Position numbers and translations under genes: made by a program. A stretch of 10,819 nt of DNA from an uncultured Erysipelotrichaceae bacterium (GTDB lineage: Bacteria; Bacillota_I; Bacilli_A; Erysipelotrichales; Erysipelotrichaceae), in NCBI GenBank assembly GCA_902795875.1, contig CADBND010000209.1, positions 1-10,819 of the forward strand, written 5' to 3'. The notes beneath the pieces are model-generated. The model had not been told where the DNA came from, ran no database searches, and saw nothing but the letters and a program-made list of their open reading frames with translations. Below are positions 7,047 through 10,819 of this stretch, one piece after another (the first letter of the stretch is position 1; each line of letters opens with the position of its first letter).

Positions 7047-7059
7047 GTTCATCTTTTTT
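7033..7059 (+). terminator. gmk terminator with the stop codon in its loop
   Basis: AGATGAAC (7033-7040), loop AAGTGA (7041-7046), GTTCATCT (7047-7054), then U-run TTTTTT (7054-7059). The 8-bp stem is built from the last gmk codons, and the loop ends with the stop TGA. It is modest in GC, but the U-run and position fit an intrinsic terminator for plus-strand transcripts. Confidence 0.7.
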
Positions 7060-7075
7060 ATTCTTGAGATAAAGA

Positions 7076-7101
7076 AAAAGCGCCGTGTTTGCGGCGCTTT
7101 T
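7076..7101 (-). terminator. rpsD terminator, usable in both directions
   Basis: A perfect 10-bp inverted repeat, AAAAGCGCCG (7076-7085) and CGGCGCTTTT (7092-7101), has a 6-nt loop. On the minus strand the hairpin ends in TTTT and is followed by TCTTT, starting 13 nt after the rpsD stop. On the plus strand it ends in four T residues and would back up the gmk terminator. Confidence 0.9.
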
Positions 7102-7114
7102 GATTCCCGAACGA

Positions 7115-7720
7115 TTACCTGTTGTAGAATTCGATAACGAGCAGTTCGTTGATCTCCTGATTGAGTTCTTTTCTTTCAGGATATCTGACGTACTTGCCTT
7201 TGCGGGCATCTTTGTCTACTTCGACAAAATCCTTGAACGAGACAGTCGCTTCAAGAGACTCAGCTACGAAAGCGTTGTTCTTGTAGTTGTCTTTGAGTTC
7301 GATGACGCTTCCCGGTTTGATCTGAGCGGAAGGGATATCGACCTTCTTGCCGTCGACCAGGACATGTCCGTGAGAGACGATCTGTCTAGCCTGTTTTCTG
7401 GTGCTTGCGAAGCCCATGCGGTAGACCAGGTTGTCGAGTCTGGATTCCAGCATGATGAACAGGTTAGTACCTGTGACACCTCTCTTCTTGACGGCCTTGA
7501 TGTAAGTGTTGTAGAACTGCTTTTCACTAAGACCGTACATGTGTCTCATCTTCTGCTTTTCATCCTTCTGCTGACCATAGTTCGACTGTTTGATACGTCT
7601 GGTAGCGGAACCGTGCTGTCCCGGGATGTAGGGTCTCTTGCTTAATTCTTCGCCGGTCTCTAAGACCGAGAAGTTTAAACGTCTGGAGATTCTCCAAGTA
7701 GGACCTGTGTTTCTTGACAT
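7115..7720 (-). CDS. rpsD: Small ribosomal subunit protein S4
   Basis: S4 is a primary 16S rRNA binding protein that nucleates assembly of the 30S body and lines the mRNA entry site. The 201 residues match the family length. The protein starts MSRNTGPTWRISRRLNFSVL and contains RPYIPGQHG (29-37), the S4 RNA-binding domain from LESRLDNLVYRMGF (91-104) through VSHGHVLVDGKKVDIPS (115-131), and the usual C-terminal IEFYNR. The N-terminal region lacks the CxxC zinc-binding cysteines, so it is the zinc-free form. A start 13 codons upstream is open, but ATG 7720 has a strong AAGGAGGAG site 7 nt before it and matches the family N-terminus. It is transcribed alone from a strong promoter with a structured leader; S4 represses its own synthesis in Bacillus. 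Confidence 0.98.
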   Translation of the reverse strand: MSRNTGPTWRISRRLNFSVLETGEELSKRPYIPGQHGSATRRIKQSNYGQQKDEKQKMRHMYGLSEKQFYNTYIKAVKKRGVTGTNLFIMLESRLDNLVYRMGFASTRKQARQIVSHGHVLVDGKKVDIPSAQIKPGSVIELKDNYKNNAFVAESLEATVSFKDFVEVDKDARKGKYVRYPERKELNQEINELLVIEFYNR

Positions 7721-7870
7721 AAGTTTTCTCCTCCTTAAGTAAGTACAGGTGTAAATCATCGCTGTGGGTGTCGGTATACGAATTTCGCCAATAGCGCCTG
7801 GCTACTTGTCTCCCGGATGGGTATCGACGCCTGGGCAGCGACTTTACATGCTGCTATAAAATTTATGTGC
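7721..7870 (-). promoter_or_regulatory. Structured rpsD mRNA leader, probable S4 autoregulatory element
   Basis: The predicted transcript start near 7870 gives a leader of about 150 nt. A 13-bp helix closes most of it: TGTAAA (7848-7843) pairs with TTTACA (7755-7750), and GTCGCTG (7842-7836) pairs with CAGCGAT (7764-7758, one G-U), with two bases bulged at 7757-7756. Inside, GTCG (7828-7825 is G-T-C-G) pairs with CGAC (7773-7770) and ATAC (7824-7821) pairs with GTAT (7779-7776). The centre (7820-7781) can form small GC-rich hairpins. No U-run follows, so control would act on translation rather than by attenuation. Binding by S4 is inferred from the known Bacillus rpsD system; I did not match it to a published consensus. 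Confidence 0.7.
7728..7736 (-). promoter_or_regulatory. Strong rpsD Shine-Dalgarno site
   Basis: AAGGAGGAG on the minus strand lies 7 nt before ATG 7720. It decides this start over the open upstream extension, and it is the strongest ribosome binding site in the window. It lies downstream of the leader helix. Confidence 0.9.
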
Positions 7871-7876
7871 TTAAAT

Positions 7877-7905
7877 ATTATCGCAAATCAGGTATCGGAA
7901 GTCAA
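7877..7905 (-). promoter_or_regulatory. rpsD promoter with extended -10
   Basis: On the minus strand: TTGACT (7905-7900, 5 of 6 to TTGACA), a 17-nt spacer, and GATAAT (7882-7877, 5 of 6) preceded by TGC, which makes an extended -10. This is the strongest promoter in the window by match, as suits a ribosomal protein gene. Its -35 abuts the ezrA -35. Confidence 0.8.
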
Positions 7906-7934
7906 TTGAAAAATGCTTTCTTAAATAGTAAAAT
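7906..7934 (+). promoter_or_regulatory. ezrA promoter
   Basis: TTGAAA (7906-7911), a 17-nt spacer and TAAAAT (7929-7934) each match consensus at 5 of 6. The -10 ends 8 nt before the ezrA ATG (7943), so the predicted transcript starts about 2 nt before the start codon. No Shine-Dalgarno sequence is present in that space. Confidence 0.8.
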
Positions 7935-7942
7935 GAACCTGT

Positions 7943-9646
7943 ATGAAGAGGGAATACTTATACATTTCGTTCGCGGTACTGGTACTGATCACGGTGATCG
8001 CGATATTTGTCACAACCAGAAAGAATCAGAAAAAGAAACTCAGAAAACAGCTGGATGATCTTTACGTGCGTTTCAACAGTGTGAAGACGATCCCTCTTGC
8101 TTTCAAGCTGAATAAAGCACAGGCGATGGCGAGAAGGAATGAAGAGATGACGGCTTCCGTAGCAGAGTACTATCAGAAGTACGAAGAGACGGAAAAGCAC
8201 ATCAATAATGTGCAGGATATGCTGGACAACGCTGATGACACGATGAATTCCGTCAAATACAAAGAAGCCATCGAGATGATGAAAAACATTTCCGACGAAC
8301 TGGATTCGTGCGAGGAGGAAGTGAAGCACATCGATGATTTCCTTGAGGAATTCTCCAGAAAAGAAGATATGCAGCGTGAGTATTCAACCAAACTGAAAGA
8401 GAAGTTCCGCGTCGTCAAGACCACGATAAACAAGAATGCACAGCTTCTGTCCATTTCCTTCGACGGATTCCAGAACAGGCTTAAGGAGATCGAAGATCTG
8501 TTCTCTTCTTCGGAAGAACTGATGTATGCATCGGATTACAGTGCCGCACAGGAAGAACTTGAGAATATCGATCAGAAGCTTGAAGATATCAAGACGAGTG
8601 CCAATGCCATCCCTAAACTGGTGAAGGATACCAAGGGGGTTTTGCCTTTGATGATCGATGAGACCAAGAGAGAACTCGCTTTGACCAAACAGAGAGGTGT
8701 CTATATCGAACATCTCGACATTGAAAACAAGATGGCGCAGATCGAAGCCGATCTGAATGCGGATGTCAGGGATCTGACAGCTGCCCGTACTGAAGGAGTT
8801 AAGGCTCGAGTCTCCTCTGCCAAGGATGTGCTCAATGAGCTCAATGAGAAGCTTGCGGAAGAAAACAAAGCTTTCAAACTGGCGAGAGAGACCAATGACC
8901 GGGTATATGGCCATATCACCGATATGGAAAAGGTCGAAAACTATGTCCGTATCGCTTATGACAAAGAATCGGCACGCTTCGGGCTGGTCGATCTGAAAGA
9001 TATCTTAAAGACGATGCGTGAAAGCATCGAGAAATACAGAGAAGGATACGAGAACATCAATTCCGAATTGTCCGGCTGTGTCAAACCGGCTTCGCAGATC
9101 CTTGAAGAAGCACAGACTCTTGATACTTCCATCGAAGCAGATATGAAGACTTTGTATTCCTACAAGACGACGATCGACAAGTCGACCGATGGCGAAAGCA
9201 GAGCACAGACACAGCTCACCAAGCTTCAGCTCGTCGTTTCGGAAGTTGAGACCAAACTTGCGGAATACGATCTTCCGACGATCGATGAATCTTACAAGGT
9301 CGATCTGAAAAAGTCACGTGATTATATTGCCAGGATACGGGAACTGATCTCGCAGATCCCGATCGATATCACGCAATTGAATACACTGCTTGATGAGGCG
9401 ATCGATTTCATCTATAAGTTCTACAACAACATCAACAATGTCGTTGGTATGGGAATGATGGTGGAAAATGCGATCGTGTTCGGAAACAAATACCGTTCGA
9501 CTTATCCGGAGATCGACAGGGAACTGTCCAAGGCTGAATTCCAGTATCTCAATGGCGAATACACCAGAGCTTTGAAAACAGCGATCTCCTGCTTGGAGAC
9601 ACTGTTCCCTGAAAATGCGGACGAAAAGATATTGGAGAATGCTTAG
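7943..9646 (+). CDS. ezrA: Septation ring formation regulator EzrA
   Basis: EzrA is a membrane-anchored negative regulator of FtsZ ring assembly that also links the ring to cell-wall synthesis enzymes in Gram-positive cocci and rods. The 567 residues match the family length (about 560-575). A short N-terminus (MKREY) is followed by one membrane segment (about 5-24), then the basic RKNQKKKLRKQ, so the rest lies in the cytoplasm. The remainder is highly charged and helical with long coiled-coil stretches, the spectrin-like repeats of the family, and ends in a conserved C-terminal segment (FQYLNGEYTRALKTAISCLE). The start places the membrane anchor correctly. It heads an operon with the cysteine desulfurase and thiI, an order also found in Bacillus. 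Confidence 0.93.
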   Translation: MKREYLYISFAVLVLITVIAIFVTTRKNQKKKLRKQLDDLYVRFNSVKTIPLAFKLNKAQAMARRNEEMTASVAEYYQKYEETEKHINNVQDMLDNADDTMNSVKYKEAIEMMKNISDELDSCEEEVKHIDDFLEEFSRKEDMQREYSTKLKEKFRVVKTTINKNAQLLSISFDGFQNRLKEIEDLFSSSEELMYASDYSAAQEELENIDQKLEDIKTSANAIPKLVKDTKGVLPLMIDETKRELALTKQRGVYIEHLDIENKMAQIEADLNADVRDLTAARTEGVKARVSSAKDVLNELNEKLAEENKAFKLARETNDRVYGHITDMEKVENYVRIAYDKESARFGLVDLKDILKTMRESIEKYREGYENINSELSGCVKPASQILEEAQTLDTSIEADMKTLYSYKTTIDKSTDGESRAQTQLTKLQLVVSEVETKLAEYDLPTIDESYKVDLKKSRDYIARIRELISQIPIDITQLNTLLDEAIDFIYKFYNNINNVVGMGMMVENAIVFGNKYRSTYPEIDRELSKAEFQYLNGEYTRALKTAISCLETLFPENADEKILENA

Positions 9647-10749
9647 TGAAAGTTTATCTGGATGCCGTCTCGACGACCTCTGTAGATGATCAGGTCCTTG
9701 AGACTTACAAAAAATTACTGGATGAATATTACTGTAATAGCGATGCCCTTTACGATGATGGCGTCGCTATTTATGATATGCAGGAAAAGGCGAGAGGGCT
9801 CTTATGCAAGATGCTGGGAGTGAAAAAGGATGAACTGATCTTTACAGCCGGCGCTTCGGAAGCGAACTCCCTGGCGATTAAGGGACTTGCGTTGAAACAC
9901 TCTGACCGGAAACATCTGGTCACTTCCATCTACGAACATTCCTCGGTGCATAACAGCTTCAGACAGTTGGAAGAGGAATTTGGTTATGATGTGACATATT
10001 TGTATCCGGACAGTGAGGGTCATATCACACCGGAGATGGTGAAGAAAGCCTTACGTGAGGATACATTGCTCGTTTCGATCATGCATGTGAACAATGAGAT
10101 TGGTGCGATCAATGATGTTGAAGGGATCGCGAAGATCGTCAAGAAACACCCTGGTACGTATTTTCATTGTGACATCACCCAGTCTCTGGGGAAACTTGAT
10201 ATCGATCTGAGCGATATCGATATGGCTTCCTTTTCTGCCCATAAGATCCATGGCTTAAAAGGATCCGGCGGTTTAATGAAAAAGCAGTTTGTCGAACTGA
10301 TCCCTTTGATCTCAGGAGGACAGCAGGAGTATTCCCTGCGGGGCGGTACGTCCAATGCCTTAGTCAATATCGTCCTGGCCAGAACGCTGCGCATCGCTCT
10401 TGAGAACAAGGAGAAGCATCATGACAGACTGATCGCAATGCATGAAAGATTACTGGAAGGTCTGAAGGATCCTGTGAGGATCAATTACTGTTCGGGTCTG
10501 CCGACTCTGATGAACATTTATACACCGATCCCTTCGGAAGTGCTGCTGAACGCATTAAATGAAAAGGGGATCATGGTGTCTTCCAAGTCGACCTGCGGTT
10601 CACGGAAGAATGAAGTGAACCGGACGCTGCATGCGATGGGATATGATGAAGACCACGCGATCAGGATCTCTTTCGATCATACGAATTCGCTGGAAGAGAT
10701 CGATTATTTCATTGAGAATCTTAAGGAGATATTGAATAAATATGCATGA
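9646..10749 (+). CDS. NifS/IscS-type cysteine desulfurase (NifZ-like, ThiI partner)
   Basis: Class V aminotransferase-fold enzyme that uses pyridoxal phosphate to take sulfur from cysteine as an enzyme-bound persulfide. The 367 residues show IFTAGASEANSLAIKG (65-80), His98, MHVNNEIGAI (146-155), Asp176 and Gln179 of the cofactor pocket, the PLP lysine Lys200 in SFSAHKIHG (195-203) and the catalytic cysteine Cys317 in SSKSTCGSR (312-320). Several usual motifs differ: NAATTP reads AVSTTS (7-12) and RSGTEN reads RGGTSN (232-237). Start is GTG, sharing one base with the ezrA stop (TAGTG), with GGAG at 9634-9637 lying 8 nt upstream. Adjacent thiI suggests it feeds 4-thiouridine synthesis like Bacillus NifZ; iron-sulfur cluster work cannot be excluded. 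Confidence 0.92.
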   Translation: MKVYLDAVSTTSVDDQVLETYKKLLDEYYCNSDALYDDGVAIYDMQEKARGLLCKMLGVKKDELIFTAGASEANSLAIKGLALKHSDRKHLVTSIYEHSSVHNSFRQLEEEFGYDVTYLYPDSEGHITPEMVKKALREDTLLVSIMHVNNEIGAINDVEGIAKIVKKHPGTYFHCDITQSLGKLDIDLSDIDMASFSAHKIHGLKGSGGLMKKQFVELIPLISGGQQEYSLRGGTSNALVNIVLARTLRIALENKEKHHDRLIAMHERLLEGLKDPVRINYCSGLPTLMNIYTPIPSEVLLNALNEKGIMVSSKSTCGSRKNEVNRTLHAMGYDEDHAIRISFDHTNSLEEIDYFIENLKEILNKYA

Positions 10750-10819
10750 AATGATGTATGACCACATCGTTGTGAGATATGGAGAACTTTCTACCAAAGG
10801 GAAGAACCGCAAAGAATTC
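10742..10819 (+). CDS. thiI: tRNA 4-thiouridine synthase ThiI, N-terminal 26 codons
   Basis: ThiI transfers sulfur from a desulfurase persulfide to U8 of tRNA and in some bacteria also serves thiamine synthesis. Only 26 codons are inside the window. The segment YDHIVVRYGELSTKGKNRK is the characteristic ThiI N-terminus (ferredoxin-like domain before THUMP). ATG codons at 10742, 10751 and 10754 are in frame; I chose 10742 because AAGGAG at 10723-10728 is 13 nt before it, already a long gap and longer still for the others. From 10742 the gene overlaps the desulfurase by 8 nt. Whether it carries a C-terminal rhodanese domain is outside the window. Confidence 0.93.
   Translation, partial: MHEMMYDHIVVRYGELSTKGKNRKEF

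Noticed and set aside
7085..7645. A 186-codon plus-strand frame opposite rpsD
   Set aside because: It begins inside the terminator hairpin and is antisense to a certain ribosomal protein gene; no sign of a real protein.
7721..7759. A 13-residue N-terminal extension of S4
   Set aside because: S4 proteins start at MSRNTGP-like sequence, and the strong ribosome site points to ATG 7720; the extension is leader RNA.
7867..8058. A 63-codon plus-strand frame through the rpsD/ezrA promoters into ezrA
   Set aside because: It crosses both promoters and overlaps the ezrA membrane anchor in another frame, with no ribosome site.
1..10819. CRISPR arrays, insertion sequences, tRNA or rRNA genes, toxin-antitoxin or defence genes
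   Set aside because: I saw no direct repeats of array type, transposase motifs, cloverleaf sequences or recognisable defence proteins; the genes account for nearly all of the window.

Overview
This window is a compact, gene-dense piece of chromosome from a low-to-mid GC Firmicute. The gene set and order (rapZ-yvcK-whiA; rpsD divergent from ezrA; ezrA followed by a NifS-type cysteine desulfurase and thiI) are typical of Bacilli and their relatives. The sequence style suggests Erysipelotrichia rather than Bacillus itself, but that placement is inference. There are no mobile elements, CRISPR arrays, tRNAs or rRNAs, and every protein gene belongs to a known core family.

Layout. Positions 1-86 hold the start of a minus-strand gene cut by the window edge, possibly aminopeptidase C. 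uvrB (158-2131) runs divergently from it. A four-gene operon follows: rapZ, yvcK, whiA and a short-chain dehydrogenase (2183-5674), with each stop codon overlapping the next start. rlmA (minus, 5675-6445) converges on the dehydrogenase with no base between the two stop codons. gmk (6480-7046) diverges from rlmA across 34 bp. rpsD (minus, 7115-7720) converges on gmk, with terminators between them. rpsD and ezrA diverge across 222 bp, which carries two back-to-back promoters and a structured rpsD leader. ezrA, a cysteine desulfurase and thiI (cut at the right edge) form the last operon.

How the genes work together. The rapZ operon joins nucleotide and amino-sugar sensing (RapZ, YvcK) with a division-linked regulator (WhiA). 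EzrA acts in division at the FtsZ ring. The desulfurase most likely passes sulfur to ThiI for 4-thiouridine in tRNA. gmk, rpsD and rlmA serve GMP phosphorylation, the small ribosomal subunit and 23S rRNA methylation.

The main observation is in the control signals. Five genes that head a transcription unit (uvrB, rapZ, rlmA, gmk, ezrA) have a good -10 box only 6 to 8 nt before the start codon and no usable Shine-Dalgarno sequence, so their mRNAs should be leaderless or nearly so. Genes inside the operons have Shine-Dalgarno sequences and stop/start overlaps. rpsD is the exception among first genes: it has a leader of about 150 nt, a long-range helix and a strong Shine-Dalgarno sequence, which fits S4 autoregulation. 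Two terminators have a stop codon inside the hairpin loop. All promoter, leader and terminator calls come from reading the sequence by eye.
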